From: Mixta hanseatica
GTDB taxonomy: Bacteria > Pseudomonadota > Gammaproteobacteria > Enterobacterales > Enterobacteriaceae
Assembly (NCBI RefSeq): GCF_023517775.1
Contig: NZ_CP082904.1
Span: forward strand, 1,426,001-1,490,000
DNA: 64,000 nucleotides
Direction of reading: 5' to 3'
Shown here one piece after another: positions 47,074 through 56,778 of the stretch. The notes below the pieces were generated by a model, which made no database searches, had not been told where the DNA came from, and was given only the letters and a program-made list of their open reading frames with translations. Made by a program: the position numbers and the translations under genes. Within the stretch, counting starts at the first letter, position 1. Each line of letters starts with the position of its first letter.

Positions 47074-48027
47074 ATGCGGGTGTTACTGGCGCCGATGGAA
47101 GGCGTACTCGATTCTCTGGTACGTGAATTACTGACCTCAGTGAATGATTACGATCTCTGTATCACCGAATTTTTACGCGTGGTGGATCAGCTGCTGCCGG
47201 TAAAGTCTTTCCTGCGTCTCTGCCCGGAGCTACAGCACCAGAGCCGTACCTCTTCCGGCACCTTAGTCCGGGTTCAACTGCTGGGACAGCATCCGCAGTG
47301 GCTGGCAGAGAACGCGGCGCGTGCGGTGGCGCTGGGTTCCTGGGGCGTCGATCTTAACTGCGGCTGCCCGTCGAAGCTGGTGAACGGTAGCGGCGGCGGC
47401 GCCACGCTGTTAAAAGACCCCGAGCTTATCTATCGCGCGGCGAAAGCGATGCGTGCAGCGGTGCCCGCCGATCTGCCGGTTACGGTCAAGGTGCGTCTTG
47501 GCTGGGATTCCGGCGAACGGCGTTTTGAGATTGCCGATGCGGTACAGCAGGCGGGCGCCAGCGAACTGGTGGTGCATGGCCGTACTAAAGAAGAGGGCTA
47601 TCGTGCCGAGGCGATTAACTGGCAGGCGATTGGTGAAATCCGCCAGCGTTTATCGATTCCGGTGATCGCCAATGGTGAAATCTGGGACTGGCAAAGCGCG
47701 CAGGCGTGTATGGTGGCTACCGGCTGTGAGGCGGTGATGATTGGCCGTGGCGCGCTTAACGTGCCTAACCTCAGTCGGGTGATTAAAGATAACGCGCCGC
47801 CGATGCCCTGGCCGCAGGTGATGGCGCTACTGCATCGCTATACCCGGCTGGAAAAGCAGGGCGATACCGGCATGTATCATGTGGCGCGCATCAAACAGTG
47901 GCTCGGCTATCTGCGTAAGGCGTATCCGCAGGCGGACACGCTGTTTACCACCGTTCGCACTCTGAAAAGCTCGCCAGAGATTGCGGCGGCGATCGATCGT
48001 CAGTGCCAGCTGGCCGATGTTTTGTAA
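47074..48027 (+). CDS. dusC: tRNA-dihydrouridine(16) synthase DusC
   Basis: FMN enzyme reducing uridine 16 in tRNA D-loops. 317 residues (E. coli 315). Starts [23 protein letters not shown]/catalytic region [19 protein letters not shown] (around 92, Cys is the acid catalyst), [13 protein letters not shown], and [10 protein letters not shown] (around 193). In E. coli dusC is near pbpG, not near rhlE, so its presence marks a change of synteny block. Confidence 0.95.
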   Translation: MRVLLAPMEGVLDSLVRELLTSVNDYDLCITEFLRVVDQLLPVKSFLRLCPELQHQSRTSSGTLVRVQLLGQHPQWLAENAARAVALGSWGVDLNCGCPSKLVNGSGGGATLLKDPELIYRAAKAMRAAVPADLPVTVKVRLGWDSGERRFEIADAVQQAGASELVVHGRTKEEGYRAEAINWQAIGEIRQRLSIPVIANGEIWDWQSAQACMVATGCEAVMIGRGALNVPNLSRVIKDNAPPMPWPQVMALLHRYTRLEKQGDTGMYHVARIKQWLGYLRKAYPQADTLFTTVRTLKSSPEIAAAIDRQCQLADVL

Positions 48028-48032
48028 CATAA

Positions 48033-48047
48033 TGATAATAATTGTTC
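48033..48047. promoter_or_regulatory. Fur-like 7-1-7 motif upstream of the MFS gene
   Basis: TGATAAT-A-ATTGTTC, 11 of 14 arm positions to the TGATAAT-N-ATTATCA pattern, about 60 bases before the next ATG and right behind the dusC stop. Weak on its own. Confidence 0.35.
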
Positions 48048-48107
48048 TTCATCGACAGGGCTGGCGTATGATGCATGCATATGACCTCCCTGTTTTTTTG
48101 AACGATC

Positions 48108-49310
48108 ATGGACTCGACAACACCTGCATTAACCAACGCCCAGCTTAACCGGCGTATTCTTTCCGTTATTATTTTTACCTTCTTTTGCTACCTTTCGGTT
48201 GGTCTGCCGCTGGCGGTGTTGCCCGGCTTTGTGCATAACCAGCTGGGCTACAGCTCGTTTATGGCCGGGCTGATTATTAGCGTGCAGTATTTCGCCACGC
48301 TGGTCAGCCGTCCTCAATCCGGGCGGCTGGCCGACGCCTTCGGCCCGAAAAAGGTGGTGATGCTCGGCATGAGCTGCTGCGGCCTGAGCGGCGTGCTGAC
48401 CATTCTGGCAGGTCTGGCGATCGCCACGCCTGAACTCAGCCTGACTCTGCTGGCGGCCGGCCGTGTTTTCCTCGGCGTGGGTGAAAGTTTCAGCAGCACC
48501 GGCGCCACGCTGTGGGGCATGAAAATCGTCGGCAGCACGCAGACGGCACGGGTGATTTCATGGAACGGCGTCGCGACCTATCTGGCGATGGCGCTGGGGG
48601 CACCGACCGGCGTTGCGCTGAATGCGTTGATGGGCATTCACGGCTTCGCGGCGTTGGTCACCCTGATGGGGGGCGTTGGGCTGTTGCTGGCCAGCCGCAA
48701 GCCAGCCGTTAGCGTCGCCGTTGGCGCACGTATCGCGCTGCATCGCGTAGTGTCCAAAGTCTGGGCCTACGGGCTGGGACTGGGCCTGGGCACCATCGGG
48801 TTCGGGGTAATCGCCACGTTTATCACGCTCTATTTCGCCAGCCGCCAATGGCAGGGCGCAGCCTTTGCGCTCAGCCTGTTCAGCATCGGTTTTGTGCTGA
48901 TGCGCCTGAGCTTTAGCCGCACCATTACCCGCTATGGCGGTCTGTTGGTTTCAGCCTGTTCGTTTGCGCTGGAGTGTGCCGGGCTGCTGCTGATCTGGCA
49001 GGCAGATAGCGCCTGGCTGGTAGATGTGGGCGCGTTTTGCACCGGCGCCGGTTTTTCACTGGTGTTTCCGGCGCTGGGCGTGGAGGCGGTTAAACAGGTT
49101 GCAGTGCCTAACCAGGGTGCGGCGCTGGGGATCTACTCGGCGTTTCTCGATCTGGCCCTCGGGTTAACCGGCCCGCTGGCCGGACTGCTGATTAACCACG
49201 CCGGGATGTCATCCATCTGGCCCGCTGCCGCGCTGGTGGTGCTGGCGGCGATGCTGCTGACGCTGCGCCTGTGGCAAAAAAGCCGTTATAGCGTAACCAA
49301 CAGCGTATAA
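48108..49310 (+). CDS. MFS transporter, YhhS family
   Basis: 400-residue major facilitator protein with twelve membrane helices. Strong similarity to E. coli YhhS: GLPLAVLPGFVHNQLGYSSF (helix 1), the loop 2-3 motif SGRLADAFGPKK, GRVFLGVGESF, RVISWNGVATYLAMA, and GAGFSLVFPALGVEAVKQV. YhhS and YfcJ are presumed drug or arabinose efflux permeases, and the substrate here is unknown. Convergent with the Pit-type gene, and their 3' ends overlap by 25 bases. A possible Fur site lies upstream. Confidence 0.88.
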   Translation: MDSTTPALTNAQLNRRILSVIIFTFFCYLSVGLPLAVLPGFVHNQLGYSSFMAGLIISVQYFATLVSRPQSGRLADAFGPKKVVMLGMSCCGLSGVLTILAGLAIATPELSLTLLAAGRVFLGVGESFSSTGATLWGMKIVGSTQTARVISWNGVATYLAMALGAPTGVALNALMGIHGFAALVTLMGGVGLLLASRKPAVSVAVGARIALHRVVSKVWAYGLGLGLGTIGFGVIATFITLYFASRQWQGAAFALSLFSIGFVLMRLSFSRTITRYGGLLVSACSFALECAGLLLIWQADSAWLVDVGAFCTGAGFSLVFPALGVEAVKQVAVPNQGAALGIYSAFLDLALGLTGPLAGLLINHAGMSSIWPAAALVVLAAMLLTLRLWQKSRYSVTNSV

Positions 49311-50884
49311 ACCAGCGCGGCCATCAGCGCGCAGACCGGCAGCGTCAGCAGCCATACCAGGCCCATGCGCTTTAGCGTTCGCCACTGCAGGGCGCTGCGA
49401 TTGGCCACCATACTGCCGGCGACGCCGCAGGTTAGCACCTGAGTAGTGGAGACCGGCAGGCCAAACTGCTCCGCCACGCCCAGAGTGGTCATGGTCACCA
49501 GCTCACTGCTGGCCCCCTGCGCTGCGCTGAGCGGCGCTTTACCGGTACGTTCGCCAATGGTAATGGCGATGCGCTGCCAGCCGGTTAAAGTGCCTGCACC
49601 CAGCGCCAGCGCCACCATGATTTTGACCCACCAGGGAATGACGCCACTGGCCTGATTTAACTGCCCGGCCAGCGCCGTCAGCAGGGAACGTTCATTGCGC
49701 GTAAGCGGCGCCGGACCGCTTAACAGCTGATGTAGCGTTTTGCCGATCAGCGACATCTGCAGGCGCAGGCGGGTTGCTTCGCGCGTCGATAATTGATCGA
49801 AGCGGGTCAGCGTGTTCAGCCGTTGATGCAGATTGCCGGTCACCGTGCCCAGCGCAGGTAAAACTTCCTGCTGCCAGCGCGGCTGCTGTAAATAGCGCTG
49901 TAGCTCGCGCTCGGCCACAGACAGCGTCAGGTCGCCGCGCTGCGGCAGCTGCGCCTGTGCCTGCGCGGCCAGCACGCTTAAACGGGTCAACGCCTGCTCC
50001 GGCAGGGTGCGATTTAATGCAAACCCGCCCGGCAGCGCAATCAGCAGGATCACCATTATCAATCCCATCCCTTTTTGCCCATCGTTGGCGCCGTGGGCGA
50101 AAGAGACGCCGCTGCTGGTTAACAGCAGCATGCCGCGCAGCCAGAGCGGAGGAGGGCGATGCAGGTCGGCAGGCTGAATGAGTTGGCGGTTGGGCACCAG
50201 AGCTTTCATCACCAGCAGCAACAGCCCGGCGACCACGAACCCCAACAGCGGCGACAGCAACAGCGCCCAACCGGCCCATCCCGCCTGATGCCAGTCGATG
50301 CCGCCCAGCGCGCCATTGCCGTTCAGCAAACTGCTGGCGCAGCCGACGCCCAGCATGGCGCCCAGCAAAGCATGAGAAGAGGAAGAGGGGATAGCAAAAT
50401 ACCAGCTGGTCAGATTCCAGCCGATCGCCGCCAGCAGCAGAGCAAAAATCAGCGCATAGCCGTGACGGGTATCAACTTGCAGCAGTCCCTCGGCCGGCAG
50501 CAGCGACATCACGCCCCAGGCAACGACGCCGCTGGCCAGCAGCACGCCCAGCATATTCGCCACGGCGGAGATCAGCACCGCCCGGCCGGGGGAAAGTGTG
50601 CCGGTATAAATGACCGTGGTAACGGCATTGGCGGTATCGTGCATTCCGTTGACAAAAACAAAGCCCAGAGCCAATAGCAGGGCGCAGCCCAACAGCAGAC
50701 GGGTGGAGAAAAGGTTCCCGGCGGTGCTCATCTCGGCTGAAAGTTGTGCCATCATCCAGCCGATTGCTACCAGCAACAGCAGGCCAGCCACCAGCGCCCG
50801 CAGACGCTGCCGCCGAACGGATCGCGCCGGATAGAGCGTGGGAAAGCGCGAGGTGTAGCGGGCAAAGGTGCTGTAATCGCTCAT
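49286..50884 (-). CDS. Inorganic phosphate transporter, Pit family
   Basis: 532 residues with about ten membrane helices. Two copies of the Pit signature, NGMHDTANAV (around 80) and SFAHGANDGQKGMG (around 262), mark the inverted-repeat phosphate permease fold. A large soluble loop (about 300-415) splits the halves. Pit carriers move metal-phosphate with protons. Usually constitutive, but here a well-formed PhoB box lies upstream. Longer N-terminus than E. coli PitA (499), starting with about 30 polar residues. Overlaps the convergent MFS gene. Confidence 0.9.
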   Translation of the reverse strand: MSDYSTFARYTSRFPTLYPARSVRRQRLRALVAGLLLLVAIGWMMAQLSAEMSTAGNLFSTRLLLGCALLLALGFVFVNGMHDTANAVTTVIYTGTLSPGRAVLISAVANMLGVLLASGVVAWGVMSLLPAEGLLQVDTRHGYALIFALLLAAIGWNLTSWYFAIPSSSSHALLGAMLGVGCASSLLNGNGALGGIDWHQAGWAGWALLLSPLLGFVVAGLLLLVMKALVPNRQLIQPADLHRPPPLWLRGMLLLTSSGVSFAHGANDGQKGMGLIMVILLIALPGGFALNRTLPEQALTRLSVLAAQAQAQLPQRGDLTLSVAERELQRYLQQPRWQQEVLPALGTVTGNLHQRLNTLTRFDQLSTREATRLRLQMSLIGKTLHQLLSGPAPLTRNERSLLTALAGQLNQASGVIPWWVKIMVALALGAGTLTGWQRIAITIGERTGKAPLSAAQGASSELVTMTTLGVAEQFGLPVSTTQVLTCGVAGSMVANRSALQWRTLKRMGLVWLLTLPVCALMAALVYTLLVTL

Positions 50885-51588
50885 ATCACACCATAAAATT
50901 AAACAAGGCTCTGCTGGTGATACACTCTTTATATGACAAAACTATGACGCAACGGAAAAGTTCAAAGAACAAACCCATTACGCTTCGCTAACAAATATCG
51001 GTCAGACCAGCCAGAATTTCGCAGGAATAGGTTGAAGGAGATATTCAGGGCGCGTTAATTATAGTAAGCAGGCTTTATATTATCAGGCTGTCCTGACAAT
51101 TACCGTCACAGGAATAACCGTTGATGTAGGGCTACAGAGAGGAGTGAAAAAAGATTAAACGGCGGAGTAAAATAAAGCAGCCCGCCGGAGGAGGAGCCGA
51201 CGGGCCGCAAGGCGAAGCGGAAATAAATTTCCCTGGTGTGGCAAAGTTACAGAAGGTAATTATTTTTTCACCTTTAGGGTGACAGAGGGATTATTAATAA
51301 AACTTTATTGGGCGTCAACCGATTATTTGTAGAGTGTGAAGTTAAGAGGGTTATTTAATGACGAGCAATTGACTATTTATTAATAGTTAGAATTTAATTA
51401 ATTTCACCTTTAATTATAGTGCTTATAATTAATATAACGATCTGTATTATTCATCAGGCGGTCTGGCATGCTGCCGCTACTGGCAGCGGCAAAAAGAAAG
51501 ATGCACCCCGGTAGTGATAAGTTTCGGAATTATCTTCTCTTTTACTGCTGCCGGTTCGCTGCCAGGCTTACTCCTTTGCCCGCCAGAG
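50885..51588. other. Intergenic region between the Pit-type and DUF481 genes
   Basis: About 700 bases with no supported gene. It contains the Pit promoter and PhoB box, a GC-rich hairpin (about 51180-51207, AGCCCGCCGG...CCGACGGGCC) that could be a terminator or part of an RNA, a strongly A+T-rich stretch (about 51250-51450) with short direct and inverted TTAATTAA-like motifs, and a small hairpin CTGCCGCTACTGGCAGCGG near 51471. Confidence 0.6.
50917..50950 (-). promoter_or_regulatory. PhoB box and -10 of the Pit-family gene
   Basis: On the minus strand GCGTCAT-AGTT-TTGTCAT (50950-50933): two CTGTCAT-like heptamers exactly 11 bases apart, 11 of 14 matches. TATCAC follows after 10 bases, the normal place for the -10 of a PhoB-activated promoter. 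Confidence 0.7.
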
Positions 51589-51606
51589 ATGTCAGAAAAC
51601 CAGACC

Positions 51607-52632
51607 ATGCTTTATTTTAAAATTTCCCGCTTTCTTTTTCCCGCCGTTTGGTTGCTTGCCCTGTGGTGCAGCGCAGCGGCGGCGGATACCGTTTGGCTAA
51701 AAAATGGCGACCGCCTGAGCGGAACGGTACGTTCGCTGGAGGAGGGCAAATTAGTCATGGATACCGACTGGGGCGGCACGCTGTCGCTAAACTGGAGCGC
51801 GGTCAGCACCCTGAACAGTAAAAACCAGATCACCCTGCGCAATAGCCAGAGCGGGGAAAATTACAGCGTCAGGCTGGAAGCGGCCGAGCCGGGATGGCTA
51901 ACGGTGGTCAGCAGCAACGAGCAGGAGGAGAAGGTTGCGGTTTCCCATATTGATGATTTTATGAAGGCAAAAGTGAAAAGCGATCGGCTGAACTGGAACG
52001 GTAATGTCGATCTGGGCATCAACCTGAAGCACGCCTCGACCGAAACGCAGGATACCAATTTCGCCTTTAACAATAAAATCAGCCACGGCAAGTGGCGCCA
52101 TGATTTCGGCGCCGCCTGGAATCGCGAAAAAGAGGATGCCAGCGTTAACACCAATAATTACAGCCTGCGCTATGCGATCGATTATACCTTTCGCGAACAG
52201 TTCTTCTGGCAGGGGCGCGCCAGCTACAAGCGTGACTGGGTGGAGGATCTGGCGCATCAGGCGCTGATCGGCACCGGGCCGGGCTATCAGTTCTGGGATA
52301 ACGAACGCGGAGCTTTTTCGCTGTCACTCCTTACCGGCGCGTTCGGCTATGGCTACAGCGACGGCACAGTCGACAGTCATTTCGGCTCCTCCGTGCGCTG
52401 GGATTATCAGCGTTATCTGCGTGGTAAAGCGCTCACGCTGTTCAGCCATGGCGAAGTGGGACATTCGCTGGATGATGATGGCATTTTTACCCTAGATGCG
52501 GAGGTGGGTCTGCGTTATGCCTTGACCAGCTGGTCAACGTTGAATATTGGCTACGGGCGCAATTTAGTGAGCGGCACGCGCGATACGCTGAATGAACGGC
52601 GTTTCACTACCGGACTGGGCGTGAAGTGGTAA
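51607..52632 (+). CDS. DUF481 (YdiY-like) outer-membrane-type protein
   Basis: 341 residues from ATG 51607, chosen because a signal peptide follows directly (FPAVWLLALWCSAAAADT); an ATG at 51589 is also possible and neither has a clear ribosome site. After the signal comes a small domain VWLKNGDRLSGTVRSLEEGK (about 28-100) found in several DUF481 proteins, then a beta-strand-rich part (about 125-341) with alternating polar and aromatic residues, ending FTTGLGVKW with a terminal aromatic, as in outer-membrane barrels. Function unknown. YdiY of E. coli has only the barrel part and is acid-induced. Confidence 0.82.
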   Translation: MLYFKISRFLFPAVWLLALWCSAAAADTVWLKNGDRLSGTVRSLEEGKLVMDTDWGGTLSLNWSAVSTLNSKNQITLRNSQSGENYSVRLEAAEPGWLTVVSSNEQEEKVAVSHIDDFMKAKVKSDRLNWNGNVDLGINLKHASTETQDTNFAFNNKISHGKWRHDFGAAWNREKEDASVNTNNYSLRYAIDYTFREQFFWQGRASYKRDWVEDLAHQALIGTGPGYQFWDNERGAFSLSLLTGAFGYGYSDGTVDSHFGSSVRWDYQRYLRGKALTLFSHGEVGHSLDDDGIFTLDAEVGLRYALTSWSTLNIGYGRNLVSGTRDTLNERRFTTGLGVKW

Positions 52633-52662
52633 AAAAAAGGGCGATATCTATCGCCCTTTTTT
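52633..52662. terminator. Bidirectional terminator, DUF481 gene / ldtB
   Basis: Stem AAAAAGGGCGATA / TATCGCCCTTTTTT between convergent genes, with A and T tracts on the two sides. Confidence 0.9.
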
Positions 52663-52677
52663 GCTGATGGCTTACGG

Positions 52678-53835
52678 TCAGGAGCCGCTGTTATTGTCGG
52701 TCGGCGCCGGAACGTTATTATCGTCAGCTGGCGCGGCGGGCTGAGCCTGATCAATCGGTGCAGCAGGCTGAGCCTCCCCGGCCGGCTGGGCCTGATCGAT
52801 TGGCGCAGCAGGGTTGCCGTTTTGCTCGGCGGCATTGGTCGGCAGAGTCTGATTCGGCGCCTGAGTATCCGCATTTTGCGGAACCACAGGTTCAACCGGC
52901 GCATCTTCCGCTAAGCCATTGATTTTTACCGGCATACCAGAGCGCGCTCTCATTGCCTGATCGATAATCGCCTGATTCACGCTGGCGTCAGAGACAATCT
53001 TGCTCACCGCTGGCGTCAACGTAATCGGTACTGGCGCACGCGATTTAAACTGCTCTTCGGTGGTGGAGAGCGGGTTATGGATCTCGACATAGCGCGAACC
53101 GTCCGGCTCTACCGTCGCCTTAACCGGCTGATCGATAAACTGTACGCGCGTACCGACCGGCACGTTATCGAACAGCCATTTAATATCGTCAGCGCGCAGA
53201 CGTACACAGCCGTGGCTTACGCGCAGGCCAATGCCGAAATTGGCGTTAGTTCCGTGGATCGCGTACAGGCGGCCGATATAAAGCGCATAAAGTCCCATCG
53301 GGTTATCCGGACCGGCCGGGAATACCTCAGGCAGTGTCTCGCCGCGTTCAGCATACTCTTCATGCATTTTTTTGGTTGGCGTCCAGGTCGGGCCCGCTTT
53401 TTTGCGCTGCACGGTGGTCGTCCAGTTTACCGGTGTATCTTTGCCCAGCTCACCGATACCGATCGGCAGTACCACGACGGTTTTTGTGCCTTTCGGATAG
53501 TAATAGAGACGCATTTCGGCGCTGTTGATGACAATCCCTTCACGCGGCGCGTCGGGCAGAATCAACTGGTGGGGAATAATCAGTTTGGAACCGGCCTGAG
53601 GCAGATAAACGTCAACGCCGGGGTTGGCTTCGAGCATATTGCTCAGGCCCATTTGATACTGCGCAGCAAAGGCTTCCAGTGGAAGTTTGCTGTCCTGCGG
53701 GATGGTAATTTCCAGGTTTTCTCCCGTCAAACGGCTGTTAGCCGGAGGCAGAGGATAAACCACAGCAAGCGCCTGTTGGCTGAATGCCACCAGTGCTACT
53801 GCCAGTGAAGCGATCGCGCGAATGCTCTTTTTCAT
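52678..53835 (-). CDS. ldtB: L,D-transpeptidase LdtB (YbiS) with a C-terminal extension
   Basis: Periplasmic enzyme; E. coli LdtB (YbiS) attaches Braun lipoprotein to peptidoglycan. 385 residues: signal peptide (1-24), LysM-like stretch (about 42-95), YkuD catalytic domain (about 97-240) with H194 in [13 protein letters not shown] and catalytic C210 in SHGCVRL. Up to residue 306 it tracks E. coli YbiS (306 residues, ending SGMPVRLN). Beyond that, 80 residues rich in Pro/Ala/Gln/Asn with repeated APIDQAQPA are added. This tail may be a flexible envelope linker. Monocistronic. Confidence 0.92.
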   Translation of the reverse strand: MKKSIRAIASLAVALVAFSQQALAVVYPLPPANSRLTGENLEITIPQDSKLPLEAFAAQYQMGLSNMLEANPGVDVYLPQAGSKLIIPHQLILPDAPREGIVINSAEMRLYYYPKGTKTVVVLPIGIGELGKDTPVNWTTTVQRKKAGPTWTPTKKMHEEYAERGETLPEVFPAGPDNPMGLYALYIGRLYAIHGTNANFGIGLRVSHGCVRLRADDIKWLFDNVPVGTRVQFIDQPVKATVEPDGSRYVEIHNPLSTTEEQFKSRAPVPITLTPAVSKIVSDASVNQAIIDQAMRARSGMPVKINGLAEDAPVEPVVPQNADTQAPNQTLPTNAAEQNGNPAAPIDQAQPAGEAQPAAPIDQAQPAAPADDNNVPAPTDNNSGS

Positions 53836-54027
53836 CTTATTTCAGTTGATTAATGCCATTAAGTGGCTTGTTAGAGAGTCGACCCAGGTGCGGCCAGTGT
53901 GACCGGCTGCACATTATATGTGCATAACCTCCTGTTGTGGAACCAGGATTTTTCGTAACAGCACCTTCATATCTTAACTCTATGTCATTTAACACAATCT
54001 TGCTTGCCCTGAAGGCGATTTTTACAT

Positions 54028-55842
54028 TCAGGGTTGCCATTGCGGATCGTCGCCATCCAGTTTGCGGTTAAGAAAGAAGGCGGCGCTGATTAAGGCCAGG
54101 TGGCTGAGCGCCTGCGGGAAATTGCCCAGCGCGAAACCGTGAAAATCGAACTCCTCAGCGTACAGGCCCAGCGGGTTGGCGTAGCTCAGCAGTTTTTCGA
54201 ATTCGAAATGCGCTTCTTCGACCCGTCCGGCGCGCGCCAGACACTCGACATACCAGAAAGAGCAGGCGACAAACGATCCCTCCCGGCCGCTTAGCGCATC
54301 AGCGGGCGTCTCTTCGCGGTCATAGCGCCAAACCATCCCGTCGCGCACCAGCTTCGCCTTGATGGCATCCAGCGTTGACAGCCAGTCGGGATCGGTCGCG
54401 CCGACAAAGCGTACCAGCGGCATTAACAGCATGGAGGCATCCAGCGATTTGCCGCGGCGCGTAGCGGTAAAATGGCCCAGTTCGGGATCCCAAAAATCCT
54501 GCCAGATCTCCTGACGAATTTCGCTACGCACCCGATCCCAGCGCTCGTAAGGCATCGGCAGCGATCGCTTCATCCCCAGACGTAGCGCGCGATCCAGCGC
54601 CACCCAACACATCAGGCGCGAATGCAAAAAATGTTGCGGCTCGCCGCGCATTTCCCATATGCCGGCATCCGGCTCCTGCCAGTGTTCGCACAGGTAATCG
54701 ATAGTGCTGCAAACGTTGCGCCAGCCGCGCTCGGAGATCGCCTCGCCATATTTATTCGCCAGGTAAACCGCATCCATTAATTCGCCGTAGATATCAAGCT
54801 GCGTCTGTCGCCAGGCATCATTGCCGATGCGCACCGGACGCGACTCGCCATAGCCGGAAAGGTGCGTCAGCTCGCTTTCATGCAGCTCGGTGCCGCTATC
54901 AAGGCGGTACATTACCTGTAGCCGCTCTTTGTCGTGATGGCTGTTTTCCACGCAGTGGCCTACCCAATGGGTAAAGCGTTTTGCCTCATCAACGTAGCCC
55001 AGGCGCATCAGCGCATAGACGCTGAAAGAGGCATCGCGGATCCATGAGGCGCGATAGTCCCAGTTGCGTTCGCCGCCCAGCTCTTCCGGCAGGCCGAAAG
55101 TGGCGGCGGCGGCAATCGAGCCATGCTGCCATGAGGTTAGCAGCTTCAACGTCAGCGAGGAGCGCTTCACCATCTCCTGCCAGCGTCCGCGCCAGTTGCT
55201 TTGGTGGCACCAGTTGCGCCAGTAACGCAGTGTCTCCTTAAAGCAGATATCGGTTTGCAGGTTATCCAGATGATCGTCCTGCGCGCAGCCGAAAATAAAC
55301 TCCGCATGCTCGCCGGTTTGCAGGGTAAAGGTGGCGACTGCCGCCTGGCGATCGAGCGAGAGCGGCACGGTGGAGGTCAGGCGCAGCGTGGGTTGCCCCT
55401 CGGCACTGAACAGCACGGCGTTATCACGTAGCTTCGCTTTCGGGGTGGCGCGCGCATAATCGTGCACCGGCGCGCAGCGCAACGAGAAGCGCCCCTGGCC
55501 GCGCACCATTTTCAGCCGCCGAATAATGCGCGGTTTGGTATCTTCCTGCTCGCAAATCGGCATGTAATCGGTGATTTCCGCCACGCCTTCGGCAGCCAGC
55601 CAGCGCGTTTGTAAAATATTGGTATCCGGCAGATAAAGCTGCTGACGACGACAGGCTTTCCAGTCGGGCGTCAGGCTGAATACACCTGCCTCATCGCTGT
55701 CCAGCAGGGCGGTGAAAACAGAGGGACTATCCAGATTGGGCCAACAAAAATAGTCGATGGTGCCGTCGTCCGCGACCAGCGCGCAGGTGCGCAGATCGCC
55801 GATGATGCCGTGATTACCGATAGGTCGTTTGATTTCAGCCAT
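54028..55842 (-). CDS. Glycoside hydrolase family 15 protein (glucoamylase/trehalase type)
   Basis: 604 residues, no signal peptide, so cytosolic. N-terminal beta-sandwich starting RPIGNHGIIGDLRTCALVADDG with DYFCWPN (about 1-230), then an (alpha/alpha)6 barrel. Family marks: GGERNWDYRASWIRDASFSVYAL (around 258), the proposed catalytic acid in GIWEMRG (around 395), and the proposed catalytic base in GLYAEEFD (around 565), followed by LGNFPQALSHLALI. Bacterial members hydrolyse maltooligosaccharides, isomaltose or trehalose; sequence alone does not decide which. No sugar genes adjoin it, so substrate cannot be read from context. Confidence 0.87.
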   Translation of the reverse strand: MAEIKRPIGNHGIIGDLRTCALVADDGTIDYFCWPNLDSPSVFTALLDSDEAGVFSLTPDWKACRRQQLYLPDTNILQTRWLAAEGVAEITDYMPICEQEDTKPRIIRRLKMVRGQGRFSLRCAPVHDYARATPKAKLRDNAVLFSAEGQPTLRLTSTVPLSLDRQAAVATFTLQTGEHAEFIFGCAQDDHLDNLQTDICFKETLRYWRNWCHQSNWRGRWQEMVKRSSLTLKLLTSWQHGSIAAAATFGLPEELGGERNWDYRASWIRDASFSVYALMRLGYVDEAKRFTHWVGHCVENSHHDKERLQVMYRLDSGTELHESELTHLSGYGESRPVRIGNDAWRQTQLDIYGELMDAVYLANKYGEAISERGWRNVCSTIDYLCEHWQEPDAGIWEMRGEPQHFLHSRLMCWVALDRALRLGMKRSLPMPYERWDRVRSEIRQEIWQDFWDPELGHFTATRRGKSLDASMLLMPLVRFVGATDPDWLSTLDAIKAKLVRDGMVWRYDREETPADALSGREGSFVACSFWYVECLARAGRVEEAHFEFEKLLSYANPLGLYAEEFDFHGFALGNFPQALSHLALISAAFFLNRKLDGDDPQWQP

Positions 55843-55964
55843 GCCGTTCCCCGGTTGCGCTGTTGAACTATTACTATAGACAACCCGGGCGGGGCTGGCG
55901 GCGCAGATGGACAGAGCGGCTATACTTGCTGTTCATTTATTAAGCGTAACAGAGGAGTGAAGCT

Positions 55965-56750
55965 ATGCCGACAAACAAGGTGGCGGTGGTGACCGCATCG
56001 GATTCCGGCATCGGAAAAGCCTGTGCGATAATGCTGGCTGAGCAGGGTTATGATATCGGCATTACCTGGCGTTCCGATGAGAACGGCGCGCAGGAGACGG
56101 CCGAAGAGGTGCGAAAGCTGGGACGCCGGGCAGAACGGGTGCAGATGGATCTTTCCGATCCGCAGCAGGGCGGTAAAGCGCTGGAGGCGCTGATTGCGCA
56201 GCTGGGCCGCATCGATGCGCTGGTCAATAATGCGGGGACCAACGTAAAAGGCGACTTCCTGGATATTGCTTTTGATGAATGGCGCAAAGTCTTTACCGTT
56301 GACGTCGACGGCGCTTTTATTTGCGGACAGATTGCCGCGCGCCAGATGGTCAAACAGGGCGGGGGCGGACGCATTATCAATATCACCTCGGTACATGAAC
56401 ATACGCCGCTGCCGGGTTCGGTGGCTTACACCGCCGCCAAACATGCGTTAGGCGGCCTGACCAAATCGATGGCGCTTAGCCTGTTGCCGCAAAAAATCCT
56501 GGTTAACTCGGTTGCGCCGGGCGCGATCGCCACGCCGATGAATGATATGGAGAATGCGGACGCGCACAAGATTTCACTGCCGAATATTCCTGCCGGACGT
56601 CCCGGCGACACACGCGAAATCGCCAGTATGGTCGCCTGGCTCTGCTCCGAGTGGTCTGGCTATACCACCGGCCAGTCGTTTATTATCGACGGTGGTTTTA
56701 TGCTCGCTAACCCGCAGTTTGCCGCCGCGCAACAGCAGGAAGCGCAATAA
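55965..56750 (+). CDS. yohF: YohF-like short-chain dehydrogenase/reductase
   Basis: 261 residues, classical SDR. Cofactor loop VTASDSGIGKACA (around 9), NNAGTNVK (around 88), catalytic serine in NITSVHEHTPLPG (around 140), and YTAAKHALGG (around 154, Tyr and Lys). The sequence is close to E. coli YohF (acetoin dehydrogenase-like, 253 residues), including DEWRKVFTVDVDGAFICGQ and the ending VDGGFMLANPQF. E. coli has yohF next to yohD, yohC and pbpG, as here except for the inserted fetAB. Physiological substrate unknown. Confidence 0.9.
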   Translation: MPTNKVAVVTASDSGIGKACAIMLAEQGYDIGITWRSDENGAQETAEEVRKLGRRAERVQMDLSDPQQGGKALEALIAQLGRIDALVNNAGTNVKGDFLDIAFDEWRKVFTVDVDGAFICGQIAARQMVKQGGGGRIINITSVHEHTPLPGSVAYTAAKHALGGLTKSMALSLLPQKILVNSVAPGAIATPMNDMENADAHKISLPNIPAGRPGDTREIASMVAWLCSEWSGYTTGQSFIIDGGFMLANPQFAAAQQQEAQ

Positions 56751-56778
56751 TCTCTCTTTCAGCGTCATCAGCGCGCCG

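Noticed and set aside
53077..53808. 243-codon open frame opposite ldtB, and similar long antisense frames opposite pgl (19017-19730), gpmA (8212-8646) and pbpG (60044-60850)
   Set aside because: Each lies fully antisense to a well-supported gene and has a composition typical of frame shadows.
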